Both the position numbers and the translations under genes were made by a program. A stretch of DNA of 64,000 nucleotides from Bacteroidota bacterium (GTDB lineage: Bacteria > Bacteroidota > Bacteroidia > Chitinophagales > Saprospiraceae), in the NCBI GenBank assembly GCA_016124585.1, contig WGNL01000018.1, forward strand, positions 248,001 through 312,000. The letters run 5' to 3'. The notes below the pieces were generated by a model. That model was not told where the DNA came from and made no database searches. It saw only the letters and a program-made list of their open reading frames with translations. Positions within the stretch are counted from its first letter, which is position 1, and each line of letters begins with the position of its first letter. This document shows positions 17,291 to 26,088 of the stretch, piece by piece.

Positions 17291-17298
17291 TAACTTTG
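17291..17298 (+). promoter_or_regulatory. Bacteroidota -7 element (TAACTTTG) upstream of glycosyltransferase gene
   Basis: TAACTTTG matches the Bacteroidota -7 consensus TAnnTTTG exactly and lies 36 nt before the start codon. No convincing -33 TTG at the right spacing was found. Confidence 0.45.
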
Positions 17299-17333
17299 CC
17301 GGAGGCGAGCAAAAAATTACCGCCAGTTAGGCC

Positions 17334-18473
17334 ATGCTTGAATCCATTTTGCTTTTCGGTTTCGTGGCCGCCACGGCGGTACAGCTTTTTTTCTGGATTT
17401 TCATCTTTGGGAAACTGGCGAGGCACCCAGTGGAAAAAATTTCAAAAAGCCCAGCCCAATCCCCAGTTCTTCCTACTTCCACATCCGCCCCAAGTGTATC
17501 CCTCATTATCTGTGCGCACAACGAAGAAGAAAATTTATCGCGCTTTTTCGACCGTTTCGTAAATCAAACCTACCGTTCCCTCGAAATTCTGGTCGTCTTA
17601 CACAATTCATGTGACAATTCTTTAAATGTATTATCATCTTTGCAACGCAGATTCAGCCACTTACGCATTATCGTTTGCGATGATGGAAAGATAGGGAAAA
17701 AATTTGCCCTTGCGAAGGGGATTGAGCAGGCTAAACACCAAGTTCTTTTACTTACGGATGCCGACTGCGTGCCAGCAAGCCAAGATTGGGTTCAGGGAAT
17801 GGTAGCTGGCATGGATGAAAATACCCACATCGTGCTCGGCGTGGCGCCTTACGACGAGGCTCCTGGTCCCCTGAACAAATTTGTCAGGTACGAGGCATGC
17901 TACACTGCGATGCAGTATTTGTCCCTCGCACTGGCCGGGCATCCCTACATGGGGGTCGGTCGGAACCTGGCTTACCGAAGGGAGCTTTACGAGCGTACGG
18001 GCGGCTTTCGCAGTCACGAGCACCTTGCGTCAGGCGATGACGACTTGTTCGTTAACGCAGCGGCTCGGCGTGGGAAAGTTGGCATCCGGCTCAACCCCCG
18101 AACCTTTGTTTACTCTAAACCCAAATTGACCTGGCGGGCTTATTATCGCCAAAAGACAAGGCATTTTTCGACCGGTTCAGAATATAAATTTAAAGATAAA
18201 TTTATCCTTAGTTTGCTCACTATGAGCCACTTACTACACTTTTTTTTGGGAGGCTTGTTACTGATATTCAAAATTAGCATAATGTTTGCTCTATTGGGAT
18301 ATGCGGTGAGAATGGGTGTAGTAATGGCCGTAGGCAGCGTTATCTTGAGCAAGTTGCAGCACCGTTCGTTGCGGATTTGGCTCCCAGTTTTAGATACCTT
18401 GCTGATACTTTACTATCTCGTGTTCGCACCGTCAGTTCTCATGAACAACGACGACACCCAGCGATGGAATTAA
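17334..18473 (+). CDS. Membrane-associated family 2 glycosyltransferase
   Basis: This is an inverting GT-A glycosyltransferase of 379 residues. An N-terminal membrane helix (residues about 3-24) is followed by VSLIICAHNEEENL, the metal-binding DADCVP motif near 142, the acceptor-site GDDDLFVNAA near 233 and the QKTRHFSTG (Q/RxxRW-like) region. Two C-terminal hydrophobic segments follow. This is the topology of processive or envelope-associated GT2 enzymes with a cytosolic catalytic domain. The sugar and acceptor cannot be told. Its last codons overlap the start of an ECF sigma factor gene (ATGGAATTAA), so the two are translationally linked. Confidence 0.9.
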   Translation: MLESILLFGFVAATAVQLFFWIFIFGKLARHPVEKISKSPAQSPVLPTSTSAPSVSLIICAHNEEENLSRFFDRFVNQTYRSLEILVVLHNSCDNSLNVLSSLQRRFSHLRIIVCDDGKIGKKFALAKGIEQAKHQVLLLTDADCVPASQDWVQGMVAGMDENTHIVLGVAPYDEAPGPLNKFVRYEACYTAMQYLSLALAGHPYMGVGRNLAYRRELYERTGGFRSHEHLASGDDDLFVNAAARRGKVGIRLNPRTFVYSKPKLTWRAYYRQKTRHFSTGSEYKFKDKFILSLLTMSHLLHFFLGGLLLIFKISIMFALLGYAVRMGVVMAVGSVILSKLQHRSLRIWLPVLDTLLILYYLVFAPSVLMNNDDTQRWN

Positions 18474-19135
18474 CACTAACGAAGCACCCAGTAAGCGCAA
18501 CAACTGCGACCTCCACAAGGCTTTCACCCAAGGCATCCGAAGACTACCAACTTGTCAAGGCAGCCATCACCGGTAATCAGCAAGCCTACTCCACACTATT
18601 AGACCGTTACCGTGCCAGCGTGTACAACCACCTTTTCAAGATGGTTCGCAACCACGACGATGCGGAAGACCTGACCCTCGAAGCATTTGGCAAGGCCTTC
18701 AACAAGCTTTCGACCTATGCACCGCACTACGCATTTTCTACATGGCTTTTCAAAATTGCCGTAAACAACTGCATTGATCATATCCGGAAAAAAAGGTTGA
18801 ACTTCCTGTCCATCGACCAGCCTATGGAGGTAAATGGCGACAAGGATTTCACCGGCACCCTCCGCAACTACGCCCGCAACCCAGAGGAAGAGTTTATTCG
18901 CCAGCAGCGTCTTCAGATGGTGCGCTCGGTGCTAGGCCAACTCAGCAGCAAGTACCGGCTCATGATTGAGCTGCGCTACTACGAGGAACTGAGCTACGAG
19001 GAAATCGCTACCGAATTGGAAATCCCACTCGGCACCGTGAAGGCACAGCTCTTCCGGGCTAAGGAAATGCTCTACACGATGATGCAGAATCCCGGAGCGA
19101 TGGCATACCTAGATAGCAACCACCGGGCGAATTGA
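18464..19135 (+). CDS. RNA polymerase sigma factor, ECF/sigma-70 family
   Basis: This is a 223-residue sigma factor. Region 2 spans NQQAYSTLLDRYRASVYNHLFKMVRNHDDAEDLTLEAFGKAF with the core-binding DDAED motif; region 4 spans LGQLSSKYRLMIELRYYEELSYEEIATELEIPLGTVKAQLFRAKE. No anti-sigma factor follows; the next gene is asnS after a terminator hairpin. I chose ATG 18464, which shares ten nucleotides with the end of the glycosyltransferase gene. The track start at 18377 would extend far into that gene. The overlap is unusual for a regulator and suggests co-expression with an envelope enzyme. Confidence 0.92.
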   Translation: MELTLTKHPVSATTATSTRLSPKASEDYQLVKAAITGNQQAYSTLLDRYRASVYNHLFKMVRNHDDAEDLTLEAFGKAFNKLSTYAPHYAFSTWLFKIAVNNCIDHIRKKRLNFLSIDQPMEVNGDKDFTGTLRNYARNPEEEFIRQQRLQMVRSVLGQLSSKYRLMIELRYYEELSYEEIATELEIPLGTVKAQLFRAKEMLYTMMQNPGAMAYLDSNHRAN

Positions 19136-19183
19136 CTTTGCCCAAGCATTTTTAGAAAAAGGTATTGGAAAATTATGATGGAT

Positions 19184-19215
19184 AAAAAGGCTTCGGCAGT
19201 ACCGAGGCCTTTTTC
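19184..19215 (+). terminator. Rho-independent terminator after the sigma factor gene
   Basis: AAAAAGGCTTCGG pairs with CCGAGGCCTTTTT, with one G-T wobble and a CAGTA loop, followed by T-rich sequence. Confidence 0.85.
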
Positions 19216-19336
19216 GTTGAAACCAATTTTACAGTACTTGCGTTTTTTCCAATTCTTATCCCCAACTCCATTCCACGCCAGTTTTTTGGCTTACTTTCGC
19301 ACCCCAATTTCCCATAAATTTTGAATCAAACCGAAC

Positions 19337-20779
19337 ATGAAAAGAACTGAAATTGCTGAAATATTGCGCCAGCCCCAGATTGGCGAAGAAGTGAAAGTCT
19401 CCGGTTGGGTACGCTCCTTCCGCTCCAACCGCTTCATCGCACTCTACGATGGCTCTTCCTTCAACACGCTGCAAGTCGTGGTTGATTTTGAAAAATTCGA
19501 TGAAGAGTTTTTAAAAAAAATCCAGTTCCATGCCTGTATTTCCGCCACGGGCAAGTTGGTCGAGTCGCAAGGCGCTGGCCAAGCCGTGGAGTTGATAGCC
19601 GAAAACATCGAACTGCTCGGCGAGTGCATCCCAGAAGATTACCACCTCCAGCCGAAGAACATGACGATGGAGTACCTTCGGGAAAAAGCGCATTTTCGGA
19701 TGCGCACGCAGACGTTCAGCGCCGTGTTCCGCATCCGCCATGCGGTGGCCTACGCTGTCCACAAATATTTCAACGACCGTGGCTACTACTACATGCACAC
19801 GCCCATCGTGACGGGCAGCGATGCAGAGGGCGCTGGCGAAATGTTCCGGGTGACGACGCTCGACTTCGACAACCCACCCCGCACCGAGTCTGGTGAGGTG
19901 GATTTCAAGCAGGATTTCTTCGGGAAAAGCACGAACCTGACCGTGTCCGGCCAGTTGCAGGGCGAGATAGCGGCTTTGGCCTTGGGCAAGATTTACACTT
20001 TCGGCCCCACGTTCCGGGCAGAGCAGTCATTCACGACCCGCCACTTGGCCGAGTTCTGGATGATTGAGCCAGAGGTTGCCTTCAACGATATTTTCGACAA
20101 CATGGACTTGGCCGAGGACTTTGTGAAATTCCTCATCCGCCACATCCTCGACAACTACGCCGACGACCTCACTTTCCTTGATAAGCGCATCAAGGACGAG
20201 GAGAAAAACATGAAGCAGGACGACCGCCGCCCGATGGGCCTCGTCGACATGCTCCGCTTCGTGGTGGACAACGATTTCGAGCGCATCACCTACACCGAGG
20301 CGATTGACATCCTGCGCAATTCCAACACCTACAAAAAAGGCAAATTCAAGTTCAACGTGCAGTGGGGCAAAGACCTCCAGAGCGAGCACGAGCGCTACCT
20401 CGTTGAGAAGCATTTTCAAAAACCCGTCTTCGTGCGGGATTATCCGAAGGCCATCAAGGCATTTTATATGCGGGAAAACGATGGCACTGAGCCGGGCAAA
20501 GAGACCGTTGCTGCGATGGATTGCCTATTCCCTTACATCGGAGAAGTCATCGGCGGCTCACAGCGGGAGGAACGTCACGGCAAACTGCTTGACCGCATCC
20601 ATGCTCAAGGTATTCACGAGGAGGAGCTTTGGTGGTACTTGGAGCTTCGCAAATTTGGCGGCTGCCCTCACGCTGGCTTCGGCCTTGGCTTCGAAAGAAT
20701 GGTGCAGTTCATCACAGGCATGGGCAATATCCGTGACGTGATTGCCTTCCCACGGGCAGCTGGGCAGGCGGAGTTTTAA
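19337..20779 (+). CDS. asnS: Asparaginyl-tRNA synthetase
   Basis: AsnS is a class IIb synthetase that charges tRNA-Asn. The 480 residues begin with the OB-fold anticodon domain (VKVSGWVRSFRSNRFIALYDGS). Motif 1 lies around VTGSDAEGAGEMF, motif 2 in FRAEQSFTTRHLAEFWMIEPE and motif 3 in GFGLGFERMVQF followed by IRDVIAFPRAAGQAEF. The C-terminal ending distinguishes AsnS from AspS/AspRS. The length fits. It is a single-gene unit bounded by terminators on both sides. Codon use is rich in C/G-ending codons compared with genes around 46-58 kb. Confidence 0.97.
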   Translation: MKRTEIAEILRQPQIGEEVKVSGWVRSFRSNRFIALYDGSSFNTLQVVVDFEKFDEEFLKKIQFHACISATGKLVESQGAGQAVELIAENIELLGECIPEDYHLQPKNMTMEYLREKAHFRMRTQTFSAVFRIRHAVAYAVHKYFNDRGYYYMHTPIVTGSDAEGAGEMFRVTTLDFDNPPRTESGEVDFKQDFFGKSTNLTVSGQLQGEIAALALGKIYTFGPTFRAEQSFTTRHLAEFWMIEPEVAFNDIFDNMDLAEDFVKFLIRHILDNYADDLTFLDKRIKDEEKNMKQDDRRPMGLVDMLRFVVDNDFERITYTEAIDILRNSNTYKKGKFKFNVQWGKDLQSEHERYLVEKHFQKPVFVRDYPKAIKAFYMRENDGTEPGKETVAAMDCLFPYIGEVIGGSQREERHGKLLDRIHAQGIHEEELWWYLELRKFGGCPHAGFGLGFERMVQFITGMGNIRDVIAFPRAAGQAEF

Positions 20780-20862
20780 GAGAAGTTTCGAGCTACGAGC
20801 CATGTGTTTCGAGTCAGTTCGTAGCTTTGGAAAGTGTGAAACTTTGCGCAGCAAATACTCCC

Positions 20863-20910
20863 AAAGGGGCTTCGAGCAGTTTGAACAAAAGCACTCGAAG
20901 CCCCTTTTTT
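20863..20910 (+). terminator. Terminator downstream of asnS
   Basis: AAAGGGGCTTCGAG and CTCGAAGCCCCTTTT form a 14-bp perfect stem with a 17-nt loop and T tail. Confidence 0.85.
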
Positions 20911-20978
20911 ATTTGCCAAGCCTTATTTTCATCAAAAAATAGCAACACGAAATGCAAAACATTGACATTCAAAGCCTT

Positions 20979-22313
20979 ATGCGCTCCAAATTCATCATTC
21001 ATCATTTACCATTCATCATTTTACTATTCTTCGTTTCGCAAATAAGTGCCCAACAGGAACTTGGCTTGCATTTCATGCCCCATGTTTGGCAGTCGAATAC
21101 GACCAATCCTGCCTTCGTTCAAGATAAAAAACTGACCATCGGCTTGCCTGGCATCTACAGCGCCATTGCCTTTGATGGACCAACTTACAACCAGACCGTT
21201 TCAAAGCAGGATGGCAAAACCGTGGTAGACATTGACAAACTCATTGGGCATTTGGACAACGAAAACACTATTCGGAACGAACTGGGAATTCCCTCCCTAA
21301 GCCTGAGTTACAAGATGAACAACCTGCACTTGAGCATTGGCCACACTGTCAAGTACACTTCCTTTTTGAAATACCCGAAAACGCTGCCACAGCTCGTTTG
21401 GCAGGGTAATGTGCAGTTTATTGACCAAACTATACAACTGGGTAATGAGTTGGAACTGGCTGGTTATCATGAACTTATGACAGGTGTCGCCTACGAGCTT
21501 GGCCCGGTAACGCTCGGCGCAAACTTCAAATTCCTAAGCGGTATCGCAGGGGCAGCTACAGATAAAAACCACCACGATGCCAGTCTCTACACCGACCCCG
21601 ATGTTTACCAAATCACTTTGAACGGCGACTATATTTTGCACTCTGCCAATACGATTGACTACCAAGAATTTGAAGATGTGAACGTGAATTTTAAATATGC
21701 AAAACTCACTGCCAAAAAGTTTTTCAGCAAAAACACGGGTATGGCGCTTGACTTCGGCCTTCGTGCCGAACTCGGTAAGCTTGACCTTGCAGCCAGCGTA
21801 CTCGACCTTGGTAAAATCAATTGGGATGACAACGTAACCAATTACGAAGCCACCCAATCTTACCAATATGATGGCCTTGATTTCTCGGGTGCGTTGACGG
21901 GTGATTCCATCAGTTTTGGTGATGCATTGGACACGTTGAAAGCAATTTTCAAAGTGAAAGAGACAAGCGGCAGCTACACAACTACCCTGACCCGCAAGAT
22001 TTATCTGAGCGCCCGATACAAACTGAATGAAAAATGGACTGTGAGCGGCCTTTATTACAATGAAAATTATCGTGATAAACCCTATTCCTCCTTCGCTGCT
22101 GGTGTCAATTTTAGCCCAGTGGAACAGTTGAATGTTGGACTCAGCTATGCATTTAAGCAACCGGACAGTTACAATAACATTGGTTTAAACTTGGTGTTGA
22201 ACCTTGGCCCAGTGCAAATTTTTGGCGTGACGGATAATTTGTTTTCATTGATAAATCCAGGGGACTCCCAGAGTTTTTCTGCACGGGCAGGGGCGTCTGT
22301 ATTTATCAAATAA
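20979..22313 (+). CDS. DUF5723-type secreted beta-barrel protein
   Basis: This is an exported protein of about 444 residues. The signal peptide MRSKFIIHHLPFIILLFFVSQISAQ precedes a beta-rich body beginning QQELGLHFMPHVWQSNTTNPAF, the typical opening of DUF5723 proteins, which resemble PorP/SprF-type outer-membrane barrels. The C-terminal part has alternating strands (ISARYKLNEKW, SSFAAGVNFSPVEQLNVGLSYAF). A surface or type IX secretion-related role is possible but not shown. I prefer the second ATG (20979) because it starts the signal peptide; 20952 is the track start. The signal peptide coding region is built from TTCATCA heptamers, i.e. the repeat family has supplied part of the leader. Confidence 0.82.
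   Translation: MRSKFIIHHLPFIILLFFVSQISAQQELGLHFMPHVWQSNTTNPAFVQDKKLTIGLPGIYSAIAFDGPTYNQTVSKQDGKTVVDIDKLIGHLDNENTIRNELGIPSLSLSYKMNNLHLSIGHTVKYTSFLKYPKTLPQLVWQGNVQFIDQTIQLGNELELAGYHELMTGVAYELGPVTLGANFKFLSGIAGAATDKNHHDASLYTDPDVYQITLNGDYILHSANTIDYQEFEDVNVNFKYAKLTAKKFFSKNTGMALDFGLRAELGKLDLAASVLDLGKINWDDNVTNYEATQSYQYDGLDFSGALTGDSISFGDALDTLKAIFKVKETSGSYTTTLTRKIYLSARYKLNEKWTVSGLYYNENYRDKPYSSFAAGVNFSPVEQLNVGLSYAFKQPDSYNNIGLNLVLNLGPVQIFGVTDNLFSLINPGDSQSFSARAGASVFIK
20991..21020. repeat. TTCATCA heptamer array inside a signal-peptide coding region
   Basis: TTCATCA TTCATCA TTTACCA TTCATCA reads as four consecutive 7-nt units with two substitutions. It encodes FIIHHLPFII of the DUF5723 protein's leader. 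Confidence 0.8.
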
Positions 22314-22409
22314 TTCTTTTTGAAACAAGAAAATAACAGCCTCGGCGGACATCCAAAACCCGTCGGGGCTGTTTCGTTGGTGCAAATCTGGATTGTCAAA
22401 GTTTAAAAC

Positions 22410-22417
22410 TACTTTTG
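22410..22417 (+). promoter_or_regulatory. Bacteroidota -7 element (TACTTTTG) upstream of polyprenyl synthase
   Basis: TACTTTTG matches TAnnTTTG and lies 15 nt before the chosen ATG 22432, downstream of the alternative TTG start at 22393. This supports the ATG. Confidence 0.45.
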
Positions 22418-22431
22418 CTCCCAATTTCACT

Positions 22432-23403
22432 ATGTCAAGTATAGATACGATAAAACGGCCCATTGAGAAGGAACTCGACCGGTTCGAGCAACACTTCCGG
22501 GGAGCCATGCGAAGCCACGTGCCGCTGCTGGATCGTATCATGTACTATATCGTACGGCGTAAGGGCAAACAGGTGCGGCCGATGTTCGTCTTCCTCAGTG
22601 CTCAAATTTGTGGCGGGGTGACGGATGCGACCTACACCGCTGCTTCAATGGTAGAGTTGTTGCACACCGCCACGCTCGTTCATGACGACGTGGTAGACGA
22701 GTCCGAGGAGCGTCGAGGTTTTTTCTCCATCAATGCACTTTGGAAAAACAAAGTTGCGGTACTGGTGGGCGATTATCTTTTCGCACAAGGTCTTTTGTTG
22801 GCGCTGAAAAACAAGGAATTCCGGCTGCTGGAAATCATTTCTGAAGCCGTTAAGGCAATGAGCGAGGGCGAGTTGCTCCAGCTTGAAAAAGCCCGTCGGC
22901 TGGACATAAAGGAGTCGGTTTATTACGAAGTTATTCGTCAGAAAACGGCGTCGCTCATTGCGGCGGCGTGTAGTGTTGGTGCAGCCTCCACCACCAAAGA
23001 CGAAGTGGTGATTGAACAGATGCGGTTGTTTGGCGAGAACCTTGGCATTGCCTTCCAAATTAAAGATGACCTGTTTGACTTTGGTACCGATGATGTGGGT
23101 AAGCCACTAGGCATTGACATTCAAGAAAAAAAACTGACACTTCCCTTAATTTATGCCCTTGAAAATGCTTCCCGCAGCGATAAAAGCCGTGTCATAAATC
23201 TGATAAAACGACATGGTGATAAACCTGAAAAGGTGAAAGAGGTCATCAGTTTTGTACAAGCGAGCGGCGGCTTGAACTATGCGAAAGCGGCTATGGAGCG
23301 ATACAGTGCCGCCGCTTTTGATATTCTCGACAAAATGCCCGACTCACCCGCACGCTCAGCGATGCGGGAACTGGTGGTATATGTTACTGAGCGAAAAAAA
23401 TGA
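22432..23403 (+). CDS. ispB: Polyprenyl diphosphate synthase
   Basis: This trans-prenyltransferase elongates allylic diphosphates with isopentenyl diphosphate, probably giving the side chain of menaquinone. The 323 residues have the first aspartate-rich motif in LVHDDVVDESEERRG, GDYLFAQGL, the basic KGKQVRPMF region and the second aspartate-rich motif AFQIKDDLFDF. I chose ATG 22432 (MSSIDTIKRPIEKEL) over the track's TTG at 22393; it gives the usual Bacteroidota N-terminus and follows a -7 element. The chain-length product is not certain. A terminator follows at 23441. Mevalonate kinase at 29560 indicates isoprenoid precursors come from the mevalonate route. Confidence 0.9.
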   Translation: MSSIDTIKRPIEKELDRFEQHFRGAMRSHVPLLDRIMYYIVRRKGKQVRPMFVFLSAQICGGVTDATYTAASMVELLHTATLVHDDVVDESEERRGFFSINALWKNKVAVLVGDYLFAQGLLLALKNKEFRLLEIISEAVKAMSEGELLQLEKARRLDIKESVYYEVIRQKTASLIAAACSVGAASTTKDEVVIEQMRLFGENLGIAFQIKDDLFDFGTDDVGKPLGIDIQEKKLTLPLIYALENASRSDKSRVINLIKRHGDKPEKVKEVISFVQASGGLNYAKAAMERYSAAAFDILDKMPDSPARSAMRELVVYVTERKK

Positions 23404-23440
23404 AATACAGTGGCAATAGCTGTGAAAATGTCATTAAAAT

Positions 23441-23473
23441 AAAAAGCCCCGTGTGATGGCACAGGGCTTTTTT
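23441..23473 (+). terminator. Terminator after the polyprenyl synthase gene
   Basis: AAAAAGCCC(C)GTG...CAC(A)GGGCTTTTT forms a hairpin with a U tail. It lies between convergent genes and may serve both. Confidence 0.85.
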
Positions 23474-23496
23474 ATGTAAATAAGGGCGAAGCCGAC

Positions 23497-24957
23497 TTAT
23501 TCTTCTTCGTCTGATTTTATAGTTGTTGAAGCTTCTGCAACTGTTTCAGTAGTAGCTTCAGCTTCGGTAGGTGCTTCCGAATCGGGGGTAGTGGCCTCGT
23601 GAACGCTTTCTTTCACTTCATCAATGGCGTCTTCAATTTTATCGCCAATGACGGAAGCTACAGCCTTCACGGTATCAACTACATCTTCCAACGACTCACT
23701 TACTAAAGTGCCAACTGCGCCCAAAATGGATTCCTTCGAGGCAGCCGCCTTGGGTTCAGCTTTTGGCTTAGTCTTGGCAGTACTGATTTCCTCAGCAGCT
23801 TTATCCAGTTTTTCGGCTACATCCTCACGGGCTTCCGCAGCCGCTTTCATCTCCTCCACAATTTTCTCCTTCACTGCATCCTGTGCTGCACGGCGAGCTT
23901 CTTTTTCTTTCAAAGAGGCAAGGCGCTTTTCGAGGTCCAGTTTAGTGGCGTTCATCTCTGTGAGCTTTTCCTCCTTGGAGTGTATCCGCTCTTCAATCAT
24001 TTTCAGTTTAGCTTGGCGAAGCTGCGCCTCCAATTGACCTTCAGTAGTGTTTATTTTATGATTTTGGAAATCAAGGTCGTTGCGGTCGCGCCGAATCGAT
24101 TGCTCCATTTTGTCAATGGCCGTAAGCAGACCATCGTAACGACGTTGAGTGCCTTGAAGCATTGAGCCACCTTCGCCACCTCCACCTGGCTTTGAGCCAA
24201 AGCGTTTTTCCTTTACAGCTTTGAAAGTGCCATCCAGTTTTTCCCAAATCTTATTGCGGTGATCACGGGTAAGTGTTTTTGACTCCCGGAACATACTTTG
24301 CAGTTTTTTCAATTCATCGAAGAGAACGGGCACACGTGCGCCACTTTCCATTTTGCGTTCAACTTCTGCAAGAGCTGCGAAGAACTTGTCATGTGCTTCT
24401 TTGGAAAGTTTTTCAAACTCCTCATCCAACTTTGAGCGCAGGGTTTTCATTTGCCCGAAAAGCTCGTTGGTATGTGCCCGGAGGCGGTCGGCATGGTCGC
24501 GGAATAGGTTGCGTTCCCGTACCTGCTCCTGTACTTTGTCCCAAAACTCCTTGAGACTGTCCCAAGTAGATTGGTCAAAGGCTTCGAGCTTGCCTACTCG
24601 TTCTTTCAGTTCAGCCAATTGATTTTCATAGGCTTGGTGCAGCTTGGAGGAAAGCACCACGAATTGCCATTCGGTTTGTGCCCGTAGCACCACATCGGTG
24701 CGCTCAACCTTCAAGTCATCGGGAAGGAGACTGTCAGTGACAGATAGGTCGCGCTCTAAGTGAGTTTTAGGGTCGGGCAATTCCATGCCTTCACCGTCGC
24801 GCCAGTCCTTCATCATTTGCTGGTAAAAATCTTCAGTGGCCACCGATTCCGGGAAAGTCCAGATGTCAACTTTGTTGTCTGCTGCTCTCAATGAAACGGC
24901 AATCAAGCATTTTTCGTCCTGGGCGTTGCTGCCCCAAAGTACAAGTTTCGACTTCAT
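23497..24957 (-). CDS. Coiled-coil protein with acidic alanine-rich tail, function unknown
   Basis: This is a 486-residue soluble protein without a signal peptide. Residues 1-110 are globular (KLVLWGSNAQDEKCLIAVSLRAADNKVDIWTFP), followed by long predicted coiled coils from about 110 to 380 with many EK and LR heptads (LEAQLRQAKLKMIEERIHSKEEKL). The tail from about 390 is alanine/lysine then acidic (TTPDSEAPTEAEATTE). Similar large coiled-coil proteins are found in Saprospiraceae-type genomes, but I do not recognise a named family. The acidic tail is reminiscent of chaperone or nucleoid-associated proteins; this is only a resemblance. It is monocistronic between convergent ispB and the purQ promoter area. 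Confidence 0.8.
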   Translation of the reverse strand: MKSKLVLWGSNAQDEKCLIAVSLRAADNKVDIWTFPESVATEDFYQQMMKDWRDGEGMELPDPKTHLERDLSVTDSLLPDDLKVERTDVVLRAQTEWQFVVLSSKLHQAYENQLAELKERVGKLEAFDQSTWDSLKEFWDKVQEQVRERNLFRDHADRLRAHTNELFGQMKTLRSKLDEEFEKLSKEAHDKFFAALAEVERKMESGARVPVLFDELKKLQSMFRESKTLTRDHRNKIWEKLDGTFKAVKEKRFGSKPGGGGEGGSMLQGTQRRYDGLLTAIDKMEQSIRRDRNDLDFQNHKINTTEGQLEAQLRQAKLKMIEERIHSKEEKLTEMNATKLDLEKRLASLKEKEARRAAQDAVKEKIVEEMKAAAEAREDVAEKLDKAAEEISTAKTKPKAEPKAAASKESILGAVGTLVSESLEDVVDTVKAVASVIGDKIEDAIDEVKESVHEATTPDSEAPTEAEATTETVAEASTTIKSDEEE

Positions 24958-25149
24958 GTTTCAGTTGCGTTTAAGTTGTTGTCAGTAAAAAATCAGTCAG
25001 TGTAAATCGTTCGTGTTCAACAATTTGAATGGTAGATTTGTAGATTCGTTCGTTAAGCCAAGTTCAGGCCAAAAGCGCTGAACAGATTATAATTTTTTCA
25101 AAATTACAGTAAAGTTGGTTTTACCAACAAATTTTGTTCAAAACTAATA

Positions 25150-25851
25150 TCAAACTGCGACTTCAATGGCTTGCACCAGCGAGTCGAATAGCACCCTTCC
25201 ATCGTCGTTACCCAGTACTGTTTCTGAAGCCCGTTCTGGATGGGGCATCATCCCAAACACATTCCGCCCCTTGTTGCAAATCCCAGCAATGTTCAGAAGT
25301 GCACCATTAGGGTTGGCATCCTGAGTGATAGCACCAGCGGGCGTACAGTATTTGAAAAGTATCTGGTCGTTTGCTTCTAGTTCCGCCAAAGTAGCCTCAT
25401 CGGCATAATAACGGCCCTCAGCATGGGCAATCGGGATTTTCAAAACTGCTTGAAAATCAATGCGCGACGTGATAGCCGAATTGCGGGTAGTCGGACGGAG
25501 CCAGATATTTTTGCAGATGAATTTTTGACCCATGTTGCGAAGTAAAACACCTGGTAGTAGGCCAGCTTCACAAAGTATTTGGAAGCCGTTACAAACGCCG
25601 AACACGTAGCCACCGTTGTTTGCGAAGTCAACCACCGCTTCCATCAGCGGAGAAAATCGGGCAATGGCACCGCACCGCAAGTAGTCTCCATATGAAAAGC
25701 CGCCTGGCAATATCAGGCAGTCCAGATTATCAGGCAGTTGACTGTCCTTGTGCCAGAGTGTCACCACTTCTTGCTGCATCACGTTGCCAAGTACATGGAG
25801 CATGTCGTGATCACAGTTTGAGCCAGGAAAAACTACAACACCAAATTTCAT
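25150..25851 (-). CDS. purQ: Phosphoribosylformylglycinamidine synthase subunit PurQ (glutaminase)
   Basis: PurQ is the class I glutamine amidotransferase subunit that feeds ammonia to PurL in the fourth step of purine synthesis. The 233-residue protein has the N-terminal [34 protein letters not shown] near residue 49, the nucleophile Cys in GVCNGFQIL near 84 and the catalytic His-x-Glu in MMPHPERAS near 209. I use ATG 25851; the track start at 25974 adds 41 unrelated residues. Its presence as a separate small subunit implies a PurL of the short type with PurS elsewhere. It is not in a purine operon here. Confidence 0.95.
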   Translation of the reverse strand: MKFGVVVFPGSNCDHDMLHVLGNVMQQEVVTLWHKDSQLPDNLDCLILPGGFSYGDYLRCGAIARFSPLMEAVVDFANNGGYVFGVCNGFQILCEAGLLPGVLLRNMGQKFICKNIWLRPTTRNSAITSRIDFQAVLKIPIAHAEGRYYADEATLAELEANDQILFKYCTPAGAITQDANPNGALLNIAGICNKGRNVFGMMPHPERASETVLGNDDGRVLFDSLVQAIEVAV

Positions 25852-26034
25852 GTAGTTGCTTTTGAGACTGTAGATGATAAATTTTAGACAATAGAAATTT
25901 CCAGAAACGGTCAACCTAATGCCTAAAACCTCTTGTCTAGCGGCTTTTCGAGGCGCAAAAATAGGTAAAAACAAGGCGCAATGAGCGCAAACTTTGCCGC
26001 TAAATACTTGAGTTTATAATGATTTTTGGCATAA

Positions 26035-26061
26035 TTGCCGCCAAAACTGTTGCTAACTTTG
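26035..26061 (+). promoter_or_regulatory. Candidate Bacteroidota promoter for moaC (TTG ... TAACTTTG)
   Basis: A -33-like TTG (26035-26037) and an exact -7 element TAACTTTG (26054-26061) are separated by 16 nt and end 27 nt before the moaC ATG. It lies inside the longer track ORF, which argues for the ATG at 26089. Confidence 0.5.
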
Positions 26062-26088
26062 CCCAACGACCCAATTTCGCCAGATTTT

